Source: Eubacterium sp. (GTDB lineage: Bacteria; Bacillota; Clostridia; Lachnospirales; Lachnospiraceae). From it: a stretch of DNA of 64,000 nucleotides. The position numbers and the translations under genes were made by a program. The notes under the pieces are model-generated. The model was not told where the DNA came from, did not search any database, and worked only from the letters and a program-made list of their open reading frames with translations. Below, one piece after another: positions 44,585-53,008 of this stretch. The DNA is taken from the NCBI GenBank assembly GCA_016292095.1, contig JAEFAB010000009.1, positions 1-64,000 on the forward strand. Direction: 5' to 3'. Positions within the stretch are counted from its first letter, which is position 1; each line of letters starts with the position of its first letter.

Positions 44585-46033
44585 ATGAGCGTTTTAAGTC
44601 AGTATGAACCAAAGAAGGTGTTTCAGTTTTTCGAGGAAATCTGTTCGATTCCGCACGGTTCTAATAATGTAAAGAAAATCAGTGACTATCTGGTAAATTT
44701 CGCAAAGGAACGAAACCTGAAGGTACGTCAGGATGAAGCATACAATGTGATTATTTGGAAGGATGGCAGTGTCGGGTATGAAGCGGCTGCACCTGTGATT
44801 TTGCAGGGGCATATGGATATGGTCGCAGTGAAAGAAGCAGACTGTTCAAAGAATATGGAAACAGATGGTTTGGATTTGGAAGTACAGGGAGAGTTCCTTT
44901 CAGCAAAGAAGACTTCTTTGGGAGGCGATGACGGAATCGCAGTAGCCTACGCCTTGGCAATTTTAGATGATGATACCCTCAGTCACCCACCATTGGAAGC
45001 TGTGTTTACCACCAATGAAGAAATCGGAATGTTAGGCGCAACAGCTTTGGATGCTTCTGATTTAAAGGGAACGGTTATGCTGAATATTGATTCGGAAGAA
45101 GAAGGAGTTTTCACGGTGAGTTGTGCCGGTGGAGCAACAGTGAAATGTAATCTTCCTTATAGAAAAGAATTGATTTCAGCCGCAGTCATTGAAATTCGTA
45201 TGGACGGCTTTACCGGTGGACATTCCGGGATTGAAATTGACAAGGACCGACTGAATGCCAATCAGGTCATGGGAAGAGTGCTATTGAATGTATTCCAGAA
45301 AGTCGGTATGCGATTGGTTGTTATTGGCGGTGGTGAAAAGGACAATGCTATTGCGGATTTTGCCGAAGCAGCCATTGCCGTAAATACCGAGGCCGTTGAT
45401 GCAACAAAGAAAATCATTGAAGATACTTTTGCCGAAATTCAGGCAGAACATCCGTTATCGGATCCAAATATGAAGTTACAGTTAAATGTTATGCCGGAAG
45501 ATATGCTGGAAAGTTTTTCCGGAGCTGCTACTTTGGCAACGGTAGTTTCTCTGGCAAATATGCCGGGGGGAGTACAGCGAATGCATCCGGAAGTGCCGGG
45601 AATGGTTCAGACCTCATTGAATCTTGGAATCCTGAAAACGGAGCCGGAGCAGGTGCAGCTGGTGTTCAGTGTCAGAAGTTCTGTGGAAAGTGAGAAAAAC
45701 TTCCTCATTGAAAAATTGAAGTCCTTGACGGAAATCTTTGGCGGCAATGTTATTGTAGAAGGAAACTATCCGGGCTGGGAATATAAAGCAGATTCCAAAC
45801 TGAGGGAAGTAATGGTGGAAGCTTATCGACAGATTTATGGAAAAGAACCGATAGTGGAAGGCGTACATGCAGGATTGGAATGCGGTATTTTTGCCGGCAA
45901 GATTCCGGGATTGGATGCTGTTTCTTTCGGACCGCAGATGAACAATATTCATACAACCAACGAAGAATTGAATATTCCTTCGGTGGAAAGAACATGGAAG
46001 TTAATTTTGAAAACTTTGGAAATGTTGAAATAG
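44585..46033 (+). CDS. pepD: Aminoacyl-histidine dipeptidase (PepD, M20 family)
   Basis: Cytosolic zinc dipeptidase (482 residues) that hydrolyses Xaa-His and other dipeptides. It has the M20 metal motifs LQGHMDMV (about 76-83), GGDDGIAVA (bridging Asp), TTNEEIGMLGA (catalytic Glu) and LNIDSEEEG, plus the inserted lid domain (about 190-390). GGGAGG precedes the ATG. Single gene between hairpins; it separates spoIIP from lepA, which are near neighbours in Bacillus. Confidence 0.93.
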   Translation: MSVLSQYEPKKVFQFFEEICSIPHGSNNVKKISDYLVNFAKERNLKVRQDEAYNVIIWKDGSVGYEAAAPVILQGHMDMVAVKEADCSKNMETDGLDLEVQGEFLSAKKTSLGGDDGIAVAYALAILDDDTLSHPPLEAVFTTNEEIGMLGATALDASDLKGTVMLNIDSEEEGVFTVSCAGGATVKCNLPYRKELISAAVIEIRMDGFTGGHSGIEIDKDRLNANQVMGRVLLNVFQKVGMRLVVIGGGEKDNAIADFAEAAIAVNTEAVDATKKIIEDTFAEIQAEHPLSDPNMKLQLNVMPEDMLESFSGAATLATVVSLANMPGGVQRMHPEVPGMVQTSLNLGILKTEPEQVQLVFSVRSSVESEKNFLIEKLKSLTEIFGGNVIVEGNYPGWEYKADSKLREVMVEAYRQIYGKEPIVEGVHAGLECGIFAGKIPGLDAVSFGPQMNNIHTTNEELNIPSVERTWKLILKTLEMLK

Positions 46034-46044
46034 TTAGGAAATAA

Positions 46045-46070
46045 GGGAAAGGTTCAAGTTTACCTTTCCC
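46045..46070 (+). terminator. Possible weak terminator after pepD
   Basis: GGGAAAGG (46045-46052) pairs with CCTTTCCC (46063-46070). The T-run after it is poor and the stem overlaps the lepA -35, so partial termination is likely. Confidence 0.4.
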
Positions 46071-46087
46071 TATAATTATGCTAGAAT
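46059..46087 (+). promoter_or_regulatory. Predicted lepA promoter
   Basis: TTTACC (46059-46064), 17-base spacer, TAGAAT (46082-46087), 37 bases before the TTG start. Confidence 0.5.
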
Positions 46088-46123
46088 GACATACGTAAAA
46101 ATGTATAGAAAGGTAAAAAAACA

Positions 46124-47938
46124 TTGGCACATATAGATCAGAGTAAAATTAGAAATTTTTGTATTATCGCCCATATTGATCATGGAAAATCAACTTTGGC
46201 GGATCGTATTATTGAAATGACAGGACTTTTGACCGAAAGAGAAATGCAGTCTCAGGTCCTTGACAATATGGAATTGGAACGTGAGCGTGGGATTACCATT
46301 AAATCTCAGGCGGTTCGTACCGTATATAAAGCGAAGGATGGCGAAGAATATATCTTCAATTTAATTGATACCCCGGGACACGTGGATTTTAATTACGAAG
46401 TATCCCGAAGCCTGGCAGCCTGTGATGGGGCAATTCTTGTAGTGGATGCGGCACAGGGTGTGGAAGCACAGACTTTGGCAAACGTGTATCTTGCATTGGA
46501 TCATGATTTGGAAGTCGTTCCGGTTATCAATAAGGTTGATTTGCCATCGGCAGATCCGGAACGTGTCATTCAGGAAATTGAAGACGTCATCGGATTGGAA
46601 GCTCAGGGCTCTCCATTGGTATCGGCAAAGACCGGTCTCAATTGCGAAGATGTTTTAGAAGCAATCGTGAATCAACTTCCGGCACCGGAAGGAGATCCGG
46701 AGGCGCCGTTACAGGCATTGATTTTCGACAGCTTGTATGATTCTTATAAAGGCGTTATTATTTTCTGCCGTATTAAGGAAGGTACGGTTAAGCCGGGAAT
46801 GAATATTAAAATGATGGCTACCGGTGCTACGGCCAATGTAGTGGAAGTAGGATATTTTGGTGCGGGACAGTTTATGCCTTGTGAGGAATTGTCCGCAGGA
46901 ATGGTTGGTTATATTACTGCCAGCATTAAGAACGTTCGTGACACTATGGTAGGTGATACGGTAACCGGCGCTGACAATCCGGCAGCAGAACCACTTCCGG
47001 GATACAAGGAAGTAAACTCTATGGTGTACTGTGGATTGTATCCGGCAGATGGAGCCAAGTATCCGGACCTTCGAGATGCTTTGGAAAAACTGCAGCTTAA
47101 TGATGCAGCGTTGAAGTTCGAACCGGAAACATCCATTGCCTTAGGCTTTGGTTTCCGTTGTGGATTCTTGGGATTATTGCACTTGGAAATTATTCAGGAA
47201 CGTCTGGAACGTGAGTACGGCTTAGACCTGGTAACTACGGCACCGAGTGTTATTTATAAAGTATACAAAGAAAACGGCGAAGTTATCGAACTGACCAATC
47301 CGACAAACCTGCCGGATCCAAGTGAGATTGCTTACATGGAAGAACCAATCGTCAGTGCGGAAATTATGGTGACCAGTGAATTCATTGGTTCCATCATGGA
47401 ACTTTGCCAGCAGAGACGTGGACGTTACATCAGTATGGAATACGTGGAAGAAACCCGTGCCGTGCTGAAGTACGACATTCCGCTGAATGAAATTATTTAC
47501 GATTTCTTTGATGCGTTGAAGTCCCGTTCCAGAGGATATGCTTCTTTCGATTATGAATTGAAAGGATATGAGCAGGCGAAACTGGTGAAATTGGATATTC
47601 TTATTAATAAAGAAGAAGTGGATGCCTTGTCCTTTATCGTACCGGAAGTTTCCGCTTACGAACGTGGACGCAAGATGTGTGAAAAACTGAAACAGGAAAT
47701 CCCGCGTCAGATGTTTGAAGTTCCGATTCAGGCAGCAGTGGGAAGTAAGGTTATTGCCAGAGAAACGGTTAAAGCAATGCGTAAGGATGTATTGGCGAAA
47801 TGTTACGGTGGTGACATTTCCAGAAAGAAGAAACTTTTGGAAAAACAGAAAGAAGGAAAGAAACGTATGCGTCAGGTTGGAAACGTGGAAATCCCACAGG
47901 CTGCGTTTATGTCCGTGCTGAAGTTAGATGAAGAATAA
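46124..47938 (+). CDS. lepA: Elongation factor 4 (LepA)
   Basis: Ribosome-dependent GTPase linked to ribosome biogenesis and back-translocation. The 604-residue protein has G1 AHIDHGKST (17-25), G3 DTPGHVDF, G4 NKVD, EF-G-like domains II, III and V and the LepA-specific C-terminal domain ending [15 protein letters not shown]. The start is TTG 46124, after GAAAGG at a spacing of 10; the ATG at 46101 is out of frame. Upstream of hemW as in most Firmicutes, but with one extra gene between. Confidence 0.95.
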   Translation: MAHIDQSKIRNFCIIAHIDHGKSTLADRIIEMTGLLTEREMQSQVLDNMELERERGITIKSQAVRTVYKAKDGEEYIFNLIDTPGHVDFNYEVSRSLAACDGAILVVDAAQGVEAQTLANVYLALDHDLEVVPVINKVDLPSADPERVIQEIEDVIGLEAQGSPLVSAKTGLNCEDVLEAIVNQLPAPEGDPEAPLQALIFDSLYDSYKGVIIFCRIKEGTVKPGMNIKMMATGATANVVEVGYFGAGQFMPCEELSAGMVGYITASIKNVRDTMVGDTVTGADNPAAEPLPGYKEVNSMVYCGLYPADGAKYPDLRDALEKLQLNDAALKFEPETSIALGFGFRCGFLGLLHLEIIQERLEREYGLDLVTTAPSVIYKVYKENGEVIELTNPTNLPDPSEIAYMEEPIVSAEIMVTSEFIGSIMELCQQRRGRYISMEYVEETRAVLKYDIPLNEIIYDFFDALKSRSRGYASFDYELKGYEQAKLVKLDILINKEEVDALSFIVPEVSAYERGRKMCEKLKQEIPRQMFEVPIQAAVGSKVIARETVKAMRKDVLAKCYGGDISRKKKLLEKQKEGKKRMRQVGNVEIPQAAFMSVLKLDEE

Positions 47939-47952
47939 AAAAATGGGGTAAG

Positions 47953-48726
47953 ATGATGATTGGAATGAACGAATATTTTGGAGGGACGTGTATATTTGTT
48001 GTCGTTGGATGCATTATGTCGATTTATTACAAAAGTCCTCCCCTTGTCTTTATAGTTATTAGTTCGTTTTTGATTTTTGACGCTGTTCCCTATCTTGTGT
48101 ATCGGAAAGTTAAAAATAGAGAAACAAAAAAACAGAAAAAAGAACAGGAAAGTGTTGAAAAAACCTTAGAACAGATAAAACCTGTGATTGACCAGATGAA
48201 CCAGAGAATGAAGGAAGAACAAAAGGGGGTGGAAATTCAGAGAACGAAAACTAAATCTAGAAAGAGAAAATATTCTTTTGAAAAGAAGCCAATCAAAAAT
48301 CCTGATATAATAAAAAGGAAAAAGGAACTTCGCATTCACACTTATGGCTATAAAAATTGTTATGATTATGATAACGATGAATGGTGGGAAGATTCAGAAC
48401 ATCACATAGGTTTGGTTCAAACAGAGGCGATTACTCCGGGAGTAACAAGGGGATTTGACGGAGAAGATCAATGGTTAATGTATTTAAATGATGAACACGA
48501 GGTAAGTGTAGATATTAAGCAGGAATATTATGGAGGCGTGCCAAATTATCAGGAGATATCGTTGTATTCCAGAGCATTTATAAATAATAAAGGTACCGGT
48601 GCTCGGGAAATTCGATTTGAACACAATGGAGAGTCATTCCAATTATCAGAATGGGATTTAAAAGAGGCAATACAAGAACTTTATCTTATGAAAAAATATC
48701 CGAATTATCAAGGGAAATTATTGTAA
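47953..48726 (+). CDS. Unknown membrane-anchored protein between lepA and hemW
   Basis: A 257-residue protein that I do not recognise. Two close hydrophobic helices (about 10-27 and 30-52) are followed by a highly charged coiled-coil segment (about 55-110, KKEQESVEKTLEQIK), a basic patch (RKRKYSFEKK) and a C-terminal domain of about 135 residues with NDEWWEDSEHHIGLV and WLMYLNDEHEVSVD. Its TAA touches the hemW ATG, so translation is coupled. Codon choice and A+T content look richer than the flanking genes, suggesting later insertion. A scaffold or sensor role is only a guess. Confidence 0.7.
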   Translation: MMIGMNEYFGGTCIFVVVGCIMSIYYKSPPLVFIVISSFLIFDAVPYLVYRKVKNRETKKQKKEQESVEKTLEQIKPVIDQMNQRMKEEQKGVEIQRTKTKSRKRKYSFEKKPIKNPDIIKRKKELRIHTYGYKNCYDYDNDEWWEDSEHHIGLVQTEAITPGVTRGFDGEDQWLMYLNDEHEVSVDIKQEYYGGVPNYQEISLYSRAFINNKGTGAREIRFEHNGESFQLSEWDLKEAIQELYLMKKYPNYQGKLL

Positions 48727-49884
48727 ATGAGATTAGATAGAATTAACCGAGATATAGAACTATACATTCATATTCCGTTTTGTATTAGAAAATGCAATTA
48801 CTGTGATTTTTTATCTGCTCCGGCAGATGAAGAAACGAAAAGGAACTATGTTTCTACATTGATTCGGGAGATTCAGCAGTCATCTTGTGATGATGTCTTA
48901 GTGGATACCATTTTTATCGGTGGTGGAACCCCTTCTATATTGGAAGCAGAACAGATGGAAGAAATATTGGCTTCCGTAAGAGAGAATTTTCATATTTGTG
49001 AGAATGCTGAAATTACCATTGAATGTAATCCGGGAACTGTTACGGAAGAGAAGCTTCTTACATATAAGAAGTGTGGCGTAAATCGAATCAGCTTTGGCCT
49101 GCAAAGTGCCAATGATGAAGAGTTGCGCAGTTTGGGAAGAATTCATTCCTATGAAGAGTTTTTGGAATCCTATGAACTGGCAAGGAAATGTGGTTTTGAC
49201 AACATCAACATTGATTTGATGAGCGCTTTACCGGGACAGACGGTGGAATCTTATGAAGATACAGTGCAAAAGATTCTTGCATTGAATCCGGAACACATTT
49301 CGGCTTACAGTTTGATTATAGAAGAAGGAACCGCTTTGAAGCAGCAGCTGGACCGGGATGGATATGATTGTTTGCCATCTGAAGATGATGAACGGTCAAT
49401 GTATTACCGAACTGAGCAGTTGCTTAAAGATGCAGGATATCATCGATATGAAATTTCAAATTATGCCAAGGATGGTTTTTCATGCAGGCATAACATTGGT
49501 TATTGGAAGCGAAAGGAATATTTGGGACTGGGCCTTGGGGCCGCGTCTTTGATTGGAAATATTCGCTATAACAACACCAATGATTTCAAGACGTATGTGA
49601 ATGCACAGGATTTTGAAGTTGTTCGTGTCAATCGGGAGGAACTGTCCTTGAAGGACCAAATGGCGGAATTTATGTTTTTGGGACTTCGTATGATGGAGGG
49701 GATTTCCATTGAAGAATTCCGGACAACGTTTCAAACAGATCTTTACGACGTTTACGGCGACGTAATTCATAAATTCATAAAACAGGAACTGTTGGTAGAT
49801 AATAAGGAAAGAATTTATTTAACGCCGAAAGGAATTGATGTTAGCAATTATGTAATGTCAGAGTTTCTTTTGGAGGAAGATTAG
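48727..49884 (+). CDS. hemW: Radical SAM heme chaperone HemW
   Basis: Radical SAM protein that inserts heme into acceptor proteins, often misnamed coproporphyrinogen oxidase. The 385 residues have the cluster motif CIRKCNYC (19-26), GGGTPSIL and the HNIGYW motif (HNxxYW), which marks HemW and not HemN. A winged C-terminal HemN_C-type domain follows. The ATG comes directly after the stop of the unknown gene. hrcA-grpE-dnaK, its usual followers, are absent. Confidence 0.92.
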   Translation: MRLDRINRDIELYIHIPFCIRKCNYCDFLSAPADEETKRNYVSTLIREIQQSSCDDVLVDTIFIGGGTPSILEAEQMEEILASVRENFHICENAEITIECNPGTVTEEKLLTYKKCGVNRISFGLQSANDEELRSLGRIHSYEEFLESYELARKCGFDNINIDLMSALPGQTVESYEDTVQKILALNPEHISAYSLIIEEGTALKQQLDRDGYDCLPSEDDERSMYYRTEQLLKDAGYHRYEISNYAKDGFSCRHNIGYWKRKEYLGLGLGAASLIGNIRYNNTNDFKTYVNAQDFEVVRVNREELSLKDQMAEFMFLGLRMMEGISIEEFRTTFQTDLYDVYGDVIHKFIKQELLVDNKERIYLTPKGIDVSNYVMSEFLLEED

Positions 49885-49895
49885 GAGGTAGAACA

Positions 49896-50099
49896 ATGGA
49901 AGATAAGAGAATTGATGAAATTATTGCAATGTTAGACGGTAGTGTTAAAAAAGGCGACGGACATATTAATGTGACCGTGGATGATACCAAAGAAACAGCA
50001 CAGTCAATCTCCAGAGGATGCTGCGACAACTCTGACAACCCAACAGCCTGCAGTGTGCCAACTTTGGAATTGCCGGATGATGATGAATTCCAGAAATAA
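49896..50099 (+). CDS. Small conserved-looking hypothetical protein
   Basis: A 67-residue acidic protein with a strong site (TAGGAGGT, 49883-49890). It has an N-terminal amphipathic segment (DKRIDEIIAMLDGSVKKGDG), a short beta-like stretch (HINVTVDD) and three cysteines in GCCDNSDNPTAC, a possible metal or disulfide site, before a DDDEF tail. It overlaps nothing and lies 12 bases after hemW, so it is probably the last gene of that operon. Function unknown. Confidence 0.6.
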   Translation: MEDKRIDEIIAMLDGSVKKGDGHINVTVDDTKETAQSISRGCCDNSDNPTACSVPTLELPDDDEFQK

Positions 50100-50126
50100 T
50101 TGCGGGAAACTTTTTAAAAAAGGATA

Positions 50127-50155
50127 TTGACAGTAAAATACAGTTATTATATAAT
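50127..50155 (+). promoter_or_regulatory. Consensus sigma-A promoter for rplM-rpsI
   Basis: TTGACA (50127-50132), 17 bases, TATAAT (50150-50155): both elements are perfect, as expected for a highly expressed ribosomal protein operon. Confidence 0.85.
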
Positions 50156-50161
50156 CTTTTA

Positions 50162-50270
50162 TTGTGACGTGTTATGTGCGCTACCACTATGCCTAGCCAA
50201 AGCCCCGGTACGGGATAGACGGTACGGACAGTAAACATAGATATCAAAGAAAATTTCAGGAGGAAAACCA
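50162..50270 (+). promoter_or_regulatory. Probable ribosomal protein L13 leader
   Basis: The 5' untranslated region of about 109 bases has complementary segments (CTATG near 50191 with CATAG near 50238; CTACC with GGTAC) and ends in AGGAGG before rplM. Firmicutes carry a known L13 leader RNA at this position that is thought to bind L13 or S9. The assignment is by position and base pairing, not by alignment. Confidence 0.45.
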
Positions 50271-50699
50271 ATGAAAACATACATGGCTAGTCCAGCAGAC
50301 ATTGAAAGAAAATGGTATGTAGTTGACGCTACAGAATATACATTAGGTCGTTTGGCTTCAGAAGTTGCCAAGGTATTAAGAGGAAAGAACAAACCACAGT
50401 TCACACCTCATATCGATACAGGTGATTTCGTAATTATCACAAACGCAGATAAGATTAAAGTAACAGGTAAGAAATTAGATCAGAAGATTTATTACCATCA
50501 TTCAGACTACGTAGGTGGTATGAAAGAAACAACTCTTAAAGAAATGCTCGCTAAGAAGCCTGAAAGAGTTATTGAACTTGCAGTTAAGGGCATGCTTCCA
50601 AAGGGACCTTTGGGAAGAAGCATGGCTAAGAAGCTTTTTGTTTATGCAGGAGCTGAGCACCCACATGCAGCTCAGAAGCCTGAAGAATTAACATTTTAG
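50271..50699 (+). CDS. rplM: 50S ribosomal protein L13
   Basis: Early-assembly protein of the 50S subunit. The 142 residues include [25 protein letters not shown] and [22 protein letters not shown], both diagnostic. AGGAGG at 50260-50265 precedes the ATG. First gene of rplM-rpsI under a perfect promoter and structured leader. Confidence 0.97.
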   Translation: MKTYMASPADIERKWYVVDATEYTLGRLASEVAKVLRGKNKPQFTPHIDTGDFVIITNADKIKVTGKKLDQKIYYHHSDYVGGMKETTLKEMLAKKPERVIELAVKGMLPKGPLGRSMAKKLFVYAGAEHPHAAQKPEELTF

Positions 50700-50722
50700 T
50701 TCACTGAAAGGAGGAAATAACG

Positions 50723-51112
50723 ATGGCAGATAGATTTTATGGAACAGGTAGAAGAAAAAGCAGCGTAGCTAGAGTATATGTTGCTCCTGGTAAAGGAAAT
50801 ATTACAATCAATAAAAGAGATATTGATGATTACTTTGGATTAGAAACTTTAAAGGTTATCGTACGTCAGCCATTAGCTGCAATCGATGCAGTTGATAAGT
50901 TTGACATCACTATTACAGTTCACGGTGGTGGATACACAGGACAGGCCGGTGCTATCAGACATGGTATCGCTAGAGCATTAGTTCAGGCAGACGCTGAAAA
51001 CAGACCAGTATTAAAGAAAGCTGGATTCTTAACAAGAGATTCAAGAATGAAAGAAAGAAAGAAATACGGTCTCAAAGCAGCTCGTCGTGCACCACAGTTC
51101 TCAAAGAGATAA
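50723..51112 (+). CDS. rpsI: 30S ribosomal protein S9
   Basis: Head protein of the 30S subunit whose C-terminal tail reaches the P-site tRNA. The 129 residues start with [16 protein letters not shown] and end in the universal SKR tail (APQFSKR). AGGAGG precedes the ATG and the gap after rplM is 23 bases. Followed by a structured 3' element. Confidence 0.97.
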   Translation: MADRFYGTGRRKSSVARVYVAPGKGNITINKRDIDDYFGLETLKVIVRQPLAAIDAVDKFDITITVHGGGYTGQAGAIRHGIARALVQADAENRPVLKKAGFLTRDSRMKERKKYGLKAARRAPQFSKR

Positions 51113-51116
51113 TTTC

Positions 51117-51249
51117 CGCGATTGCTACAAGCAGCGCGATTACAAAAAAAGAGATTCCATATGGATGCTTGCATCCGATATGGAATCTCTTTTTTTGTAA
51201 TCATGCGGCGACAGCCGCGACCGAGATGAAGCGTAAGCGAAATCGAGGT
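51117..51249 (+). other. Structured multi-hairpin 3' element after rpsI
   Basis: Four consecutive hairpins: 51117-51138 (CGCG/CGCG with TGCT/AGCA inside), 51138-51202 (about 31 pairs with A- and T-runs, the terminator), 51205-51218 (GCGGC-GACA-GCCGC) and 51220-51249. The last is symmetrical: ACC, GA, GAT, GAA, GC, loop GTAA, GC, GAA, ATC, GA, GGT, which gives tandem sheared G-A pairs and a GNRA tetraloop. Such motifs are typical of folded RNA. GCGATTGC (51118-51125) can instead pair with GCATCGC (51263-51269) as an outer stem. Confidence 0.65.
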
Positions 51250-51290
51250 GGAAGCTACGAATGCATCGCTGGCATTTAGACTATTTGGGG

Positions 51291-51319
51291 TTGATTGTGT
51301 GGGGAAGAAAGAGTATAAT
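51291..51319 (+). promoter_or_regulatory. Promoter reading into the palindrome array
   Basis: TTGATT (51291-51296), 17 bases, TATAAT (51314-51319). The predicted transcript begins near 51326, covers all six palindromic repeats and continues into the nuclease-like gene. Confidence 0.6.
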
Positions 51320-51351
51320 TGGTCACATATAGTTTATGTCCCCTTTGAGAT

Positions 51352-51653
51352 TACGAATAGATATGTAGAAGAACGAAAATCATTCGTAGACTGTTGGGCG
51401 CGGTTACGAATGAAAAGTGCAATATGAGAAAAACATTCGTAGGCATTGGGGTGCGGTTACGAATGAAAAGTACAATATGAGAAAATCATTCGTAAAAATG
51501 GAAAGTTGACTACGAATGAAAAATACGAAATGAGAAATATATTCGTAGAGAAGGCATTTCTACTACGAATGAAAAGTACAATTCGAGAAAATCATTCGTA
51601 AAAATGGAAAGTTGACTACGGATGAAAAATTGAAAAACTAAAATATATCCGTA
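51352..51653 (+). repeat. Array 1: six 37-bp hyphenated palindromes at a 53-bp period
   Basis: Units at 51352-51388, 51405-51441, 51458-51494, 51511-51547, 51564-51600 and 51617-51653. Each opens TACGAAT(G) and closes (C)ATTCGTA around a 21-23 base A-rich interior (GAAAAGTACAATATGAGAAA-like). The five linkers are all 16 bases: 1 and 2 are related, 3 and 5 identical, 4 unique. Unit 6 has TACGGAT and ATCCGTA, so both arms changed and pairing is kept. The array ends 24 bases before the ATG of the nuclease-like gene and lies in its predicted 5' untranslated region. Confidence 0.92.
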
Positions 51654-51677
51654 ATAAAATCTAAAAGGGGGACAATT

Positions 51678-52469
51678 ATGGGATTAAAAGAGAAACTGGG
51701 AAAAGAAGCTGAGAGATTACGCACCATGAAAGCAAAAGTTGAGAGAAATTTAGTAGATGTTCCAGAAGGCTGCTTGCGTATTGGAAAGAGTCAAGGATGT
51801 GTCCAGTATTATCATTGTGAAAAGGGAGGGCGACATAATGGAAATTACCTTCCCAAAAAGGAAATTGACTTTGCCAGACGCCTGGCCCAGAAATCTTATG
51901 ACGAAAAAGTTCTGAAGCGAGTGAATAAGCGGTTATCGCAAATCGAATCAATCTTAAAAGATTACGATGATCATGAAATTGAACTGATCTATTTGAAAGA
52001 ACATCCGGAACGAAGAAAGCTAATTGAACCGGTAGAGTTGACTTACCAGCAGAAGGTGGAGCAATGGATGAGTGAAGAATTTGCCGGGAAGCCGTTTAGA
52101 AATGATGTGCTGGTTATAACAACGAATCGTGGAATGCGTGTCCGCTCCAAAACGGAAAAAATAATGGCAGACTATTTTGACTCGAGAAACGTGAAATATA
52201 AATATGAATGTCCCTTGGATTTAAAGCCGTATGGTATAATATATCCAGACTTTACTTTTTTATCACCGAAGACCGGAAGGGAAATCTATTGGGAGCATGA
52301 AGGGATGATGGATAATCCGGAATATGCGAGGACAGCGATAATGAAGATTGAATTGTATGAGAATAATGGAATATTTCCGGGAGAAGATTTGATTATGTCA
52401 TTTGAAACATCAGCTTCTGTAATTAATATGGAACTGGTGCAACAGTTTACAGAGAAATACTTGATTTAG
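51678..52469 (+). CDS. PD-(D/E)XK nuclease-like protein linked to array 1
   Basis: A 263-residue protein. The N-terminal part (about 1-95) is basic and helical with QGCVQYYHCEKGGRHNGNYL and a KSYDEKVLKRVNKRL helix, perhaps nucleic-acid binding. The C-terminal part (about 150-263) looks like a PD-(D/E)XK fold: Glu160 (SKTEKIMADYF), Asp191 in YPDFTF, then IYWEHEG (Glu206, His207 in place of the catalytic Lys), and LIMSFET. I know this C-terminal pattern from unnamed Clostridia proteins but no assigned function. AAAAGGGGG precedes the ATG. Directly downstream of the palindrome array. Confidence 0.75.
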   Translation: MGLKEKLGKEAERLRTMKAKVERNLVDVPEGCLRIGKSQGCVQYYHCEKGGRHNGNYLPKKEIDFARRLAQKSYDEKVLKRVNKRLSQIESILKDYDDHEIELIYLKEHPERRKLIEPVELTYQQKVEQWMSEEFAGKPFRNDVLVITTNRGMRVRSKTEKIMADYFDSRNVKYKYECPLDLKPYGIIYPDFTFLSPKTGREIYWEHEGMMDNPEYARTAIMKIELYENNGIFPGEDLIMSFETSASVINMELVQQFTEKYLI

Positions 52470-52508
52470 GGGGAAGAATTTGTAATGTACGAAAAACAGA
52501 GAGGGAAC

Positions 52509-52991
52509 ATGATGAGTGAAATTACGTTGGAAATAGTTGCTGAGAATGAAATAAATCAACTCCATAAAATGCAGGTTGAAAGTTTTATGCCATTGTATAA
52601 GAAATATCATGACGAAGTATCCCCTGCGATAGAACCGGTAGAAAAAGTTCAAGGAAGAGTAGAAGCTCCAGAAAGAAAATACTATTTCATTGTTAAGGAT
52701 GGAGAGCGAGTGGGGGCAATCAATATCGGAAACAAACCAAGAGAAAACGACAATACGATATTTTACATTAGTCCGATCTTTATCCTTCCCGAATATCAAA
52801 ACCAGGGAATCGGATATGCTGCCATTCAAAGGGCATTTGAAATGTATCCTGAGGCTACAGTATGGAGACTTGCTACGATTCTTCAGGAACCGGCGAATTG
52901 TCATCTGTATGAGAAGTGCGGATTTCATAGGACGGGAGAGGAAACGGTTATTAATGAGAAGATGACTATAATAGGTTATGAAAGAACTTAG
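52509..52991 (+). CDS. GNAT family N-acetyltransferase
   Basis: A 160-residue acetyltransferase with the acetyl-CoA loop LPEYQNQGIGYAAIQRAF (about 95-112) and the closing NCHLYEKCGF motif. ATG 52509/52512 follows GAGGGA; ATG 52485, after GGGGGAAG, is an alternative giving 168 residues. It is 40 bases after the nuclease-like gene, so the two may be co-transcribed. Substrate unknown. Confidence 0.82.
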   Translation: MMSEITLEIVAENEINQLHKMQVESFMPLYKKYHDEVSPAIEPVEKVQGRVEAPERKYYFIVKDGERVGAINIGNKPRENDNTIFYISPIFILPEYQNQGIGYAAIQRAFEMYPEATVWRLATILQEPANCHLYEKCGFHRTGEETVINEKMTIIGYERT

Positions 52992-53008
52992 AAATAAAGG
53001 AGATTGAA

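Noticed and set aside
50162-50270. rplM leader as a T-box or metabolite riboswitch
   Set aside because: No T-box sequence, no specifier stem and no known riboswitch core; position and pairing fit a ribosomal protein leader better.
51352-51653. Array 1 as a CRISPR array
   Set aside because: Linkers are only 16 bases, two are identical and two others related, the repeats are degenerate inside, and no cas genes are near.
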